From: Rhytidiadelphus loreus
Lineage: Eukaryota; Streptophyta; Bryopsida; Hypnales; Hylocomiaceae
Length of the DNA stretch: 64,000 nt
Direction of reading: 5' to 3'
Assembly (NCBI GenBank): GCA_947034895.1
Contig: OX344762.1
Location: 498,501 to 562,500 of the forward strand
Shown here piece after piece: positions 1 through 11,423 of the stretch (position 1 is the first letter of the stretch; each line of letters opens with the position of its first letter). Below the pieces are notes generated by a model. It was not told the origin of the DNA. It worked only from the letters and a program-made list of their open reading frames with translations, and did not search any database. A program made the translations under genes and the position numbers.

Positions 1-895
1 GGTCCTATATGATTGGGGTTCTTCTTGGCCTTCTATTTGGCTAGACTTATGTATTCATTGTTCATCCAATACCATGCGCCGTATTTTTGTTGTTTAAATA
101 TTTATTACAATAATACTGCAATCATTATGAAAACAATAATATCATTTTGGAAATTGAATTGAATTCATTACATGACAATAGAAGATAATCAAACCTCCCT
201 CCACATTAGTAATTTAGAAAAGAATGCTTTACAAAGAATTAATGTTGATGGCGGATTAGGGATTTCTATCTACATTCTTCTCAATTAATGTGAATGCTTA
301 TTACACGGGCAAATGAAAACTATGCTTAACCTAAGTAGGTAGAAACACATCCATAAAAGTCCATTCCATATTTTAGGACATGACCTGTAGTCTTGTACGT
401 TTTTTTCAATTAATCTTGTAGAATTTCATTGTGGTATATAAAAGGAAATTGGTTTAAATTTTCACAATTTTGCAATTACAATTATTGTATTTCATAGATC
501 ATCAAGTAAGTATAATAAATGTGAGTCCATTTTTTTAATCTATGATTTGTATGTTTTGAAATCATAGTGAGTTAAAAAGAACCCAATGAACTTGGTCTGC
601 GGCATTCAATTTTGGTACAACATTGAAGTCATTTCAACAAACGGCATTTTGAATAAGCATTGGTATTTGTGAATCTTAGAACTTGAACATGTAGGACTGC
701 ACGTATCCTTAATTTCTTCATCTTTGTACCGGAGTACATTCCTAAGAACTGACACAGCTTCCAATGCCAGGGCCTCCTTTGTGCATATTATTTTGACGGC
801 ACACCTATGAACCTGCTAGAAGCATGTACTATTAGAAACTATTTGCCTGCATCTCATTATTGGTGAATTAAATGTGATGGCTCTTTTTTGACGGC
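1..895. other. AT-rich sequence, no gene seen
   Basis: No long open frame, RNA gene or obvious repeat. The stretch is AT-rich with scattered short direct repeats and looks like decayed intergenic or transposon sequence. Confidence 0.5.
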
Positions 896-1393
896 TTGAC
901 CTACTCTGCCAAACATACAAAGGTCCACTTGTGTCCATCATCCTCATTCTCTAGGTCTTTACAAGATGTAGTTGAGAGCCTCAAGGTTTATGCATTTTCT
1001 TCCCCCTTCATGCTTGTAGACAACCTAGTTGTTGATTTGATTAGTTTGAAGCCAAGAAGAAGAAGAAAGAGACGTGGGTCCTTGTATTTTTCATCTGCCA
1101 AGGCATTGAGACAATCTAGGATGACAAGAGGGAGATTGTTGCTAAAGATTGCGGAGCCAACACTTGTAGATCTCTGGAGAGTACTTTGCTATGAAACTGG
1201 GAGTACAGTCGAAGAAGAGGATGCTATTGCCAACGGTGTAGAGGCACCTGAAGAGGCGTTGACGGACAACATAAGTTCACAACACAGCAGAAGGGCAGTG
1301 GACATCTCAATTGTAAGCACATTTGAGATTGCTTTCCAAAGATTCATTCACCTTCTCCGTTTGATATTCATGAAAGGGCCTTGCAGACAATGA
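896..1393 (+). CDS. Unrecognised open frame of 165 codons
   Basis: I do not recognise this protein. The frame opens with TTG rather than ATG, so if real it is probably an internal or terminal exon. The middle carries a strongly basic patch (KPRRRRKRRG) that could be a nuclear localisation signal, followed by a mixed acidic stretch. No membrane segment or enzyme motif is visible. It ends about 60 bases before a transposon terminus at 1456, so it could be host sequence next to the insertion or part of an older element. In AT-rich sequence a frame of this length is only weak evidence for a gene. Confidence 0.2.
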   Translation: MTYSAKHTKVHLCPSSSFSRSLQDVVESLKVYAFSSPFMLVDNLVVDLISLKPRRRRKRRGSLYFSSAKALRQSRMTRGRLLLKIAEPTLVDLWRVLCYETGSTVEEEDAIANGVEAPEEALTDNISSQHSRRAVDISIVSTFEIAFQRFIHLLRLIFMKGPCRQ

Positions 1394-1455
1394 TTTTGTC
1401 AACAAAGTTGATGGAGTCATTTCATTTCTACTTTTCTTTTAGGAGTATGGTTATG

Positions 1456-3430
1456 GGTGATTGCAAGAAAGACCGGTCCTATGAGGCGTCACAATTGAAG
1501 TGACGAAGTTTGTTTTGGCTGTAACTTTTGGAAATTGAAGCCAATGGACTTGAAATTTTTATAGAAGATTGCTAACTCAGAAATCATGAGATTTGTCATT
1601 TCTCAAAAAATTGAAAAATAATGTTATAATTAAATATCAATTTAGCTAATTTGTCACACTTTGCGGTTTAGGAGTTTTTAGTATTGTGAAGTATCCAAAA
1701 AACATGATGTTCACTTTACTTTTTTGTGGCCTATTCCCACACTAGATGGGCATGTGCCCACCAAAAGGAATTGAAAAAAACACAATTCTTTGTCCTCAAC
1801 ATGCATGCAAATAGGGGTCCCTTGTGTATAGCACTCCAAACTTTCATGATGGTTTCAACTTTTAGTTTTGGTGAAATGTAATCACTATCAAGTCTTTATA
1901 AATGGCCATGTAGTCACTTGATTTTTTTCTTACTTCTTGACAATTCGTCTTTTGTAGTGTAAATAGAACAAATTGTCAAGTTGATTTCATGCTGTTAGGA
2001 TAATATAGACGATTTGTCATAGCAGAACATGTTTGGAATGATGTAGTTGAAGTTGTCTGTAGAGTTGTAGATTTGAACAGTTGTCTTCTACAGTGTATAT
2101 AGTCAAGACAATTCGTCATTTTCTTGGCCCACTTTTTATCTTTCTAAGTCTCAAGTGAACAAGTTGTCGTATACTTATATTCTTTGTAATCAAATCGTGA
2201 TTTTTGACTATTTGCCATTCTGATTGTTGTGTTTTAATTTCAAGAGATCCAATGATTGAATTCTCTTGGGCTTGGGAGTTTGCCAAGCTGTGGGCCGTGA
2301 CACCAATGATTGGGTCACATTTCTTGACAAATTGTCAAGCTGTTATTGCGATCCAGTGATTGGACGCAATTGTGGTTGGAATAATTGTATGTGGAAATTT
2401 GTTTGGAAATATTTGGGTGATAATTGTGTTTGTGTATGTGTGTGTAATTGAAACACTTTGTATGACAAATTGACTTGGAATTGCTGAAGTTGTTTGTTAT
2501 GTTGTGAAACTGTATGAATATCTATTTGTTGTAACTGCGAGTGTATGTGATTACAGTGACAAGTTGTCAACGTTATTATTTAGGCAAATTGTTGTAGTTA
2601 TTATAATAGTTAAAGACAAATTGTCGGAGTATAATGTACTTGAGTGTGGACAATTTGTCAAGTTAACTGGTTACCATTGAAGTAGACAAATTGACCGAAC
2701 AATTATTGGAAAGGATTAAGACGAATTGTTATATTGGTTACCGCGATGGAAAGCATACGAATTGACGGAAAGAGAAGAACAAATTGTCATTGGTGATCAC
2801 GGATGCAGTCAAGAACTTAAAGTTAAAATCAAGAAAGACAAGTTGCCGTGGAGTTAAGGCCGCTTAATTGACAATTTGTCAATTATTCAGTGTTACAGAT
2901 AAATACAGAAGTTCTTCAATTCGTAATTGTGACAATTTGTTTTAGGTGATTGAATTGAATTCCTTTTGCTGCCTAAAATAGATTTGTTCAGAGGAGAGAT
3001 TGAAAAGTTGAATATGTAAATTGATCTTGACAAGTTGTTATATTGATTAATGAAAGAATCGATGAGGAAGTTGGAATAGGAATTACCAAAGTTTGAAATA
3101 GTATTAAGACGAATTGTCTAAAAATTATAGAGATACAATACCATAATTAATTGAAACGCATTGAATAATCCAATTATTATTTGAATAGGTTTCATTGGAA
3201 AGGAAAACTGGATTTTGAATCCAGGTAAGACAAATTGTCGTGAATTTCTATTTATTAATTTTATATTGCTTTAAAATTATTTGTATAATTTTAAGTATAG
3301 TTGATTGACATAGAATTTATATGGAAACAAAAATTTGTCAAAGAATATGTATTGATTTGAATTAATACCAGTTGTAAAAAGGAAACTATTAATTTAGGGA
3401 TTACCAAAAAGACAAATTGTCACAACTCTT
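1456..3430 (+). mobile_element. Left part of a DNA transposon with subterminal palindromes
   Basis: The left end reads GGTGATTGCAAGAAAGACC, the same terminus as both ends of the MITE at 21232-21957. The first 470 bases (1456-1925) match that MITE in inverted orientation, including the stretch with ATGCATGCAAATAGGGGTCC. From about 1939 to 3421 a near-palindrome GACAAATTGTC (variants GACAAGTTGTC, GACAATTTGTC, GACGAATTGTC) recurs about 22 times at 30-110 bp spacing. Arrays like this beside a transposon end usually bind the transposase. The internal part and right end are missing: the CCGGA-rich element starts at about 3431, just after the last palindrome. No transposase frame is visible between the end and the break. 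Confidence 0.6.
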
Positions 3431-6300
3431 GGTATTCAAACCACACCTGGTTGACCTTTAAATTGATGAGGTCTTGAGGGAGTTGGCGGAAGGCGCACTG
3501 AACCAGTACGACCGGACTATACGCGGACATCCGGACTAGTGGACGAAGTAGCTCTAGGTGGAAGTTTACGGCTTCCCGAAACACGGAGACGGATTCGCCA
3601 CACGGACGGATCAGTACCACCTGCACAAGTTCGCTAACCCGCTGCATGCAAAGGAGGGGTACACGATCAAGGACTGTCTGGACGAGAGGCACAAGCGGCT
3701 ACTTCAGTTTCTACTTCTGATCATGTACCCGGACAAGAGCTCCCGGGTTACGGTCACGATGGCCAACACCATCTTCGAGGCGTTTTAGAACCGGATCGTG
3801 CATTGGAGGAGGGTTATGGCGAGCGTCGTCGGAAGGTGTACCGGGAATCTGGCAAAGAACAAGCCAAACCCCCTCAGCACCTACCTGCTCCACATATACC
3901 AACACCGGGAGCTATTGACGGAAGAGGAGTCGACGGATTACGAACCCAGGTTGATGATGCTGCAGTGCAACTGGTCGGATGACGAAGATCCAGAGACCCA
4001 GGAGTCAGAAGACAAGGAGGAGGACGACAAACCAAAGGTGAAGGAAGAAAAGGTGGAGCCGGAGGTGAAGGATGTGAATCCGGAGGTAAAGGAAGAGAAA
4101 GAAGATCGGGAGGAGGCATCCGCAAGCTGGAGACGGAAGTCTACGGATTCGGCTTCCCGAGGTAAACTTTCGGGACCTTCCTTCTCGTAGGATCTGAAGA
4201 CCTGGGAAAAACCGCGCTTCTTCGATGCCGGAGAAGAGTGGATCCGGACCGCGAAGTTGTATCATGACCAGCTCACCAACATCATGTTGGGGTCGTCGGA
4301 TATCATGTAGTGCGATCCGGAGAAGTTGGTGGAAGTGCTCCAAGCTCTACCTCTAGAGAAAGAGTGGGACAAAATGAGGACGGAAATCCGGAACCTGAAG
4401 AAGGAACGGGAGGAGCTGACTTCCAAATTCAACTGGACGGAAGGGGAGCTGCACCAGTTCCAGCAGGCACTGCAGAAGGCTTACTGGACAATGCAAACAT
4501 TCTAGAAGTGGATCGTGAGCCAACCGACCTGTACTCCAAGGTAGTCTTGTACAATGAGATGAAGAAATCTTCCGCACCACTCACCAATACCAAGATCGTC
4601 CAGGTTATGGTAGAGATGGCTGGTCGAATGGAGACGTCCCTGAAGGAGTTCCGGGCACTGATGGTGAACATGGACCCGAACAATCCCTCGACTTTGGCAG
4701 CTTTCCGGAACTTCCGGACATTATTGGAACCCCACTGCCACATTCGGAAGTCTCACTAGCAAAGCGGACGGGTCAGTTTGGATAGCTGATTAACATCGTG
4801 ACCGAAGGACAGAGTCCCCCATTTCAGGATACGAGGATACTAGTCCGGAATAGTCTAGATGCCCGGATCGAACTCGTGCAGAATTCGGCACGCACACATT
4901 CGAAGTAGTTTGAGGAGATACATATTCCTCTATTTGACCAAGCTCCCAAACTGGATCCTATCCACATAGAGATTTCAGAGGAGGTGGAGGAAGATCTGAA
5001 ATCCCTAGACAAGACGAACAAATTCCTGGTCCATACGAATGACACGGAGTCGGATAGTCCCCCACCCCGAAAGACCTCGATCATCATCCGGGCATCCCTC
5101 CGGATACTACAAGGGAAGTCCAACATCCGGGGACAGTTAGGGTTTGATAGCAGTTCCAAGAAACAGCGGAAGGGAAAATAGGTAGTTAGGCTAGTTGTCT
5201 TGGCAGTTGCTGATTTTGTAAAACCGGAATCCGGGTCTTCATGTAGAACCCGGATCCCGGATTTCTAGGCTTTTTATTCAGTTATCTTATCTTCCCGGAT
5301 TTTCAGGGCAGTTTAGGATTGGACGGAGCGATTCTTATCGCGAGATTTCCAGCATGTAGTTTTCTTTTGAAATGGAGGGCCTGCATGTGGTCCCTCATTC
5401 TTTTTCTTGCTATTTCGTTTTTGAGCAATAAATATATTTTTGCATTATCTGTCTTTTTACTCATTGTCTGAGTTTTTCATGTGTGTCCTTGCTTTGCTTT
5501 TCCTTGTGTGTATAAGGGTGTTAGGGACACATTTTGAAGGTTTGGACTAAAGAGTAGAGAGGTGGTAAGAAAGAATCCGGATTCAGGGCTCTACCGGATT
5601 TGTTAAGTGTGTAAGTCTAGGAAAGGGACTTAAAATTGTGAAGGAGGAGCTGTGCGTAATCCGGAGGTAGTGGTGTGGGTGAGAGTTCGGAAGGCTGGGG
5701 AGGGTTCCGTGTGGAGATAAGCAACTGCTTGTGGAAAAATCCCGCTCACCTGGAAGGTCTGCCAACTTGTGGATCAAGTCTAAGTCCTAGTACTAGACCC
5801 CCTCTCATTTTCCAGGTGGTTCTGTATCTGTCATTGTAGTAAGGAAGAACGGGTTGTATTCTGAGTGACGTACTTTTGGAGTATTCTAGAAGTTGTGAGA
5901 GTGGACCAGTCCGTACCTTGTTTATAACAGAAAGTAATTGGGTGTCTGTGTCATTAGGAAGTTAGCATTTGTGTGAAAACAAGGAGTGGTGATGTCCCTA
6001 CCCCTCGTAAAAGAACAAATGAGGACACTCTGAAGGTAAAACAAAGGTATAACAAACTGTTTGGGAGTTACGGATCTGGTAATGAGTGAGATCTAGATCC
6101 AGTAGTGAGTCCGGAAAGTAGTAGAATCCGGAAAAAGGAATGAGATTTAGAGTGATTTACGTTAAACCGGATTAGAAGGAGTTCAGAATACCCTCTGGGA
6201 TTCCCTGGGACGATATTCTGTGTCATCTTACCACGTGGTTGTGGATAAGAGCGCTTACTACCGTACTGCGCGTATGACAAAATGTAACTCAAGTAAGTCA
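3431..6300 (+). mobile_element. CCGGA-rich gag-like element, copy A
   Basis: Defined by homology to copy C on the opposite strand at 18490-21145. Homology covers the gag-like frame and about 1 kb of downstream non-coding sequence, including a block at 5830-6030 around GTGGTGATGTCCCTACCCCT. The 5' end is missing: homology starts inside the gag-like frame right after the transposon sequence ending near 3430, so the TATA box and start codon are lost. The tail holds AATAAA-like sequence near 5427. Base composition is far GC-richer than the flanks, with CCGGA and its complement repeated throughout coding and non-coding parts. I find no LTR pair, reverse transcriptase, integrase or protease. Confidence 0.6.
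3460..5181 (+). pseudogene. Decayed gag-like protein, copy A
   Basis: Reading across frames gives a protein homologous to copy C: a conserved globular region (around DERHKRLLQFLL, MANTIFEAF, VVGRCTGNLAKNKPNPLS, YQHRELLT), then an acidic Lys/Glu-rich linker (about 4000-4130), a region with PRFFDAGEEW, a coiled coil (about 4375-4470), and a tail ending near 5181. It is interrupted by several TAG codons, three of them within 20 bases near 3535-3555 where copy C reads Gln, Glu and Trp, and by at least two frameshifts (one near 4535). N-terminal globular domain plus acidic linker plus coiled coil suggests a structural, gag-like protein, but I see no CCHC zinc knuckle, so the assignment is inference. 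Confidence 0.6.
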
Positions 6301-7197
6301 TATTCCGGATGATTGAGAATCACATTTTTAAAATTTGTGTGCATGGTGGGTATAAGTACACTAGACCTTGTACTTTTTCAGGTACAAAGGCATTTTTTCA
6401 GGACAACATGACTTTGTGCTTGTTATTACTGGGACTTAGAAGCTTTTTATTCCAAATTTTTTTTGGTACTCTAGACATTATACAAGTGAAGAGCCCGTGT
6501 ATACAGTTTGCTTCTTGAAAAATCAAGTTCAGTGGGAGAAATTTGTACTTTTTGGATTACTAGTAAAAAGTCATAGTGTACTATTTTAGAGAAATGTACA
6601 AATTTCTTGGTCATGGAAAGTTCAAGTACTGATTTCTTTTTTGCATCTAAGATAAGGAGGGGCCGTGCCTTGGAATCTTCTCTAAATTGTATGTTTACAG
6701 CTCACATTTGGCAGAAATCTTAGAAATCAGTTAGTTTTGGTTTGCAACGGATATCTACTTGAAAAATCCATCTTTTTCAAATTGGATTGAAGATTCTAGA
6801 TGGTGGCAAGGAGTTCTACAATGGCGGCAGGTGGAATTAACAAAAAACTTATTTTTTCCATTACATTTTTTTGGACGCTCCATTACGTCCTTCTGATACC
6901 AGTAGTACTTTTAGTACATTTTTTACTTTGGCCAGAGGAATATTTCTTAAATGCATGGTTTAAGTACTCCTGCCAAATCAGACTCTTCTTGGGCGCCAGT
7001 CCATTTAGGCGCCGCCACTGTCTGTGCGACCACGTCATCGTCGTCTCTCTCTTCTTGCGTTTGGTGTGTCCGGTCGAAAGGGTTGTGTGATTCCGTGCGT
7101 GAAGCTTGTGTTTGTGTTTGGAGATGAGGTTTGCCTTGTGAGCTGTAGACAAGTCGTGCTCATGTTTTCGAAAGCGGTTTCTTTTTTCTTGTGAACA
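6301..7197. other. GTAC-rich flank upstream of the transposase gene
   Basis: No convincing coding frame. The stretch holds repeated AGTAC, GTACT and TGTAC words (for example near 6355, 6370, 6545, 6580, 6625, 6900 and 6960), as does the intron of the transposase gene downstream. It is probably the 5' part of that transposon and may hold its promoter. I could not place its outer terminus. Confidence 0.35.
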
Positions 7198-7542
7198 ATG
7201 TCGACATCTACACAACGCCCTGTTGCTCTTGTTCAAAAACTCATAACATCGTACTTCACTGCAAGTCTTTCTACTGAGTTAGCTTCTCTTTGTTGCCATT
7301 CGATTAGTGAGACTAGCAACTCCGGATACGTTTCGGAAACCCCAATGTCCAAGCAAGGGAAGATTGATTTCTATCTAGGCAAGTGCAACGCAAATGATGA
7401 GTCCCCAAGGCGATCTTTATTCAGTAGCTCAGATTCTTTCTCTTATCCCACCACTAGCTTCGATTTTACACCTCTTTCTTCCGTGAGGCTTTTGAGTGGG
7501 GCTCCTATTGTTAGCTGCGAATCCATTGTGTTTAGATGGTGA
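7198..7542 (+). CDS. Possible 5' exon upstream of the transposase
   Basis: An open frame of 114 codons starts at an ATG in good context (AACAATGTCG). It is Ser/Thr-rich and has no recognisable domain. It lies just upstream of the transposase exon at 7727 on the same strand; splice-like GT sites occur near its end (7535) and at 7561 (GTGAGT), and a TTTGCTAG acceptor-like site lies just before 7717. It could be the first exon of the transposase transcript or leader sequence. Its protein sequence alone does not support a function. Confidence 0.25.
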   Translation: MSTSTQRPVALVQKLITSYFTASLSTELASLCCHSISETSNSGYVSETPMSKQGKIDFYLGKCNANDESPRRSLFSSSDSFSYPTTSFDFTPLSSVRLLSGAPIVSCESIVFRW

Positions 7543-7726
7543 TGACGTCAATTTATGAGGGTGAGTTCTCTGAAAAGTCTCATGAAACAATGATCCTGCA
7601 AGCTTCCCCATGTACAACTATTGGATCGTGTTAGCTTTCCAACTCCTGAACTACGTACTCTGATTTGTTGTAGATGACTGATGTATATATGTCTTGCAAT
7701 TCTGTTATTTTGCTAGGGTTCTCAAA

Positions 7727-10700
7727 ATGGGTAACACTGCTAAGAGACAACGTGTGCGATATGGTATTAGTCGCCCAGGTCCAACAGCTAGGACTGCTGC
7801 AGCTCGCTTGCAAGAAGAGCAATAGACTGTGATAGCTAAGAACGCAAGAGAAAGGAAATCTCGCCAGAGAGCACGAGATAGAGAAAGACATGAGGAGACA
7901 CTTGTTTTGGCTTCTATAGCCCCAGATGATGGGGTGGAAGACGCTCTATCGGCGAGAGAATCAAGCCGGATCTCCCTCCACGTAGCACAATATTTAGTTC
8001 AGGAGTTGAGATGTTGTCCCGGTCCATCAAGTCGGAGAGATGTTGTGGAGAGGATATTGCGCCATAATAGTGTTTCACCTTTGCTACCTGCGTACTATGC
8101 TCGGCCCCAGGAAGCTAAGGTCATTCACTCATTCATTGAGAACTTCAAGAATGAACTGCAGTTAGTGAAGGTGGCTAATTCCAACGAGCTATTAGCAAGG
8201 AAGAGTGCACTGTTGGATGCAGTAGTTAGCTTGGGAATTGATGGGGTAAGGCCGTTGTCACATGTTTTGGATACATCAGCAGAGAGCATCAATATTGCTT
8301 TGAGTAGAAGGGTTTATGCCCCCAATACTGCAAATACGATATTAAAGCTTCGCTTACATCGCAAGAAGAGAGCGGGTCTATCTGAATACGTCAAAGACTG
8401 CGTTGAGCGATGGTGGAACGGTCAGACTAAGGCATCACCAAATAGAAAGGATGTCATCAAACACTGAGAAGATCGGAAGAAATGGGTTGAGCCTCATCCG
8501 ATCCATTATCTATGTGATTCTCAGGTATGTTTAAACTTAGGAATCTGGTGTTATCGTTTTCCTTGGCATTCCGTATATTTTGGAGTCCTATACTTGTTAC
8601 TCAAACCAGTTTGTTAGAAGTTGCAAATAAAGGAACAGAATCACCGCTAAAACTATTGTATTCTGAGTACAATGTAATACTCAAGGTACAGAAAACAGTA
8701 TGCAAGTTAGCAAATATGCATGTTGAATATAGTAGATGGGAGAGTTCTACACTTTGTAATCACAGCTTCTGTTCTTTTTTACTGAAATTGGAACTTGTTG
8801 TATAAATAGTATTATTACATCAATTAGCAATTTTACACACTTGGAAGTACAAAGAGATTTGTAGTACTGGGAGTATTTCAAGTACATTATCAGACCGTGT
8901 CATGAATCGTACATGTTTAATGCTGTTCTTGTAGTGGTTTTAGGCTTAAAGGTATAAAATGTATATTACATATAGAGATTTTTTTACTTATTGTACGAGA
9001 AAGAATTGTTAGCTTGTATATTTTCTACTTTGAACCATGAGAACGGAATTGCAAACCGAGTACAACTATGTACACATGTACATTGTGTTGGTAGTTTTGT
9101 ACTCTATATACATTAGGCATTGTGAGTGGTCGTGCTGAAGTAAAGTAGAAGTGCTTTTAGTATGGTTTAGTAGTTCTGAACACTTGACCATAATCTTTGG
9201 AATAGAGACATGGAAACATTTCAAGTACATCCGTAGGCCTCGTCATGTGTTGTGCTGTATATGTTTAGCTTACAACGATTGCGAAGTCAGGAGTACACAT
9301 GTATATCCAACTTACTTCTGGTGCACTTAGTGTACATATCCAATGTTATCTTGTACAATCTCTACTTAGGACCCAAATTTTGTTAGTATAGCCCATTACC
9401 CATGCGTCTCTCTTTGTACATTGTGGAAATACTTTCTCTACAATTAGTACTTTTTCTAAGTATGTTGTGTACAAGGTTTACAAACAAAGGTCTTAATTGT
9501 ACTTGCAACTTTGTGAGTTTCGCAGACCTCATTCTTCCTGCGCTTCAAGGAAGTCCATCCAGAATGTAGTGTGCGCCAGAGGACATTTGAGAGGTTGAAG
9601 CCGTGGTGGGTGTGGAAACTAAAGGAAAGGAATACATGTTGTTGTATCTACCACGTGGAGATGGACTTCATGAAGGTTGGATTGAGCAATCTGAGAGACA
9701 AACTCCGAGGGCTGCATGTTCACTGTGTTTGTGTGTGTGTAGTTTGCATAGGCAATGAGGACGGGATTTGCTGTGCACATGTCCGCATTTTTCAACGGAT
9801 TACCTTGCTGTGGGAAGCATGTGTTTGTCCAAAAGGGGAGTATGATGTGTGGCATAGACTTGCGTGCCTTATGGGAGATTGTTCCATCTGTGGTTTTCAT
9901 CTCCTTTCAATTTGTCCTCTTGAGTTGTGTGCTTCTAACACCTTTACCATGAAGTGGAAGTGTTTTGAGTACTACCAGGTGGGAGTGGATGCTCAGACTG
10001 GGAAAGTCAAGAAATGACTTAGGGAGGCTTTCAAGGAGACACCTGCCTATGAATTCCTGTTGTACATGGAGAAAACAGTAACCACTTCCATCACGCACAA
10101 CTTCAAGGCACGATGGCAGGATGAGCAGTGCCAGCTCATGATGAAGAATGTCCCTGAGGGGGTTGTTATATCCCATATTGACTATACCGAGAACTACAGT
10201 TTTGCCATCCAGAACGAGGTGCAAAGCTTGTACTACTTCAGTACTAGTGTCACCATTTTGGTTCACATTACGATGTGGCGGGAAGAGGACCAGATCATCA
10301 AACAGACGCACTTTTATATCTCTGATGATAAGGCCTACGATTCAGCTTTTGTTCAACATTGCCTGATGTTGCATTGGAATTGGCTAACCGACTCTGGATT
10401 CACTCCGGAGGAGCATTGGGTCTACAGTGATGGCTGCAGTGCATAGTTTAAGTATGCAACAACCATGTATTTTGTTGCACGCTACCCTGGGCTCACTAGA
10501 GGTTGTAAAATGAATTGGAACTTCTTTGAACCCGCTCATGGGAAGGGCGAGTGGGATGGTGCAAGGGCTGTGGGGAAGAGGGCGCTTGCTGCGGAGCAAA
10601 TTGAAAATCCCTTGAGGCACTTACGGAATGCTACCGATGTGGTGGATTTCCTAGAGGAGAAGTACATAGAACGTGTACCTAGCTCATATGCACGAGCTAC

Positions 10701-11423
10701 AACTTCCCCTCTTTCTCATATTTTTTGGTTGATTGGAGATATAGATGTAGATCATAGTGATGTCACCATCAAATGTAACACTTTGCTAGGCTCCAAAAGT
10801 CTGTACTCCATTTCAGGCTTCTCTATGACTGATCCTACTCTACTTAGGACTCGTGAATTGTTGTGCTTTTGCGTCCCATGTATAGATGGTGATTGGATTG
10901 AGTGTGAGAACTCAGCACATGTGCAGGAATGGCGGGTTCAGAGGCTGAATCCTTTTAGCGTTGCTGCTGTGGTGCAACAAATCGAAGAGATGGACGTTGA
11001 GGCCAATTGGGTGTACGATGGTATTTCTCAAGAGGTCGACAACTTGGTGGACATTGGCGACAACTTCATGATACTTGCAGAGGAAGATAACGAAGATGGG
11101 GTCGAATATTACATCCTCCAATGTTTGGCCAAGAAATTCGTGTTACAAGAGTCCATGACTTGTCTATGGGGGAGATATTTAGAGCTGGAGATGCGGTGAT
11201 TCAAGCAAAGTATTACAAGTACGGGCGTGGAGATGCGACCTACGTGCTTTGTGACAAGGCAGTTGATGCTCACGTTCAGGCTCATCTGGTTCGGGCTAGC
11301 AAATTTCCTATGGTTCTTGCTTCCCATAGGGTGAAGGGAACCCCTATATACAAAGTGTCCAGTGAAACACAGCGAGTATGTGAAGATGCCTTACGGGAAT
11401 GGTGGGCATTCAATGGTGATTAA
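7727..11423 (+). pseudogene. DDE-like transposase, copy 1 (two exons, decayed)
   Basis: Exon 1 is 7727-8524 and exon 2 is 9526-11423, with a phase-0 GT-AG intron between (CAG/GTATGT to TTTCGCAG). The N-terminus is basic and Arg-rich, then a helical region, then HPECSVRQRTFERLKPWWVW after the splice. The core has three motifs in order: HIDYTENY (Asp at 10180), YSDGCSA followed by FK (Asp at 10429), and HGKGEWDG (10537-10560), about 36 codons after the second. I know this motif series from transposase-like proteins of insects and cnidarians, but cannot name the superfamily securely. A frame shared with copy 2 follows to about 11420. The gene is dead: TAG at 7823, TGA at 8465 and 10015, TAG at 10444, and a frameshift at a G run near 11165. 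The second motif is broken exactly where the family has Gln (CAG to TAG). Confidence 0.75.
8525..9525 (+). other. Intron of the transposase, GTAC-rich
   Basis: Bounded by CAG/GTATGT and TTTCGCAG/ACC. Splicing it out keeps phase 0 and joins two halves that read through the family motif order. I count about 19 GTAC words in 1001 bases, roughly six times the number expected from base composition, usually in AGTAC, TGTACA or GAGTAC context. Confidence 0.6.

Noticed and set aside
2266..2451. 61-codon frame ending in Cys/Val repeats
   Set aside because: The Cys-Val tail is a GTGTAT microsatellite, and the frame lies within the GACAAATTGTC array.
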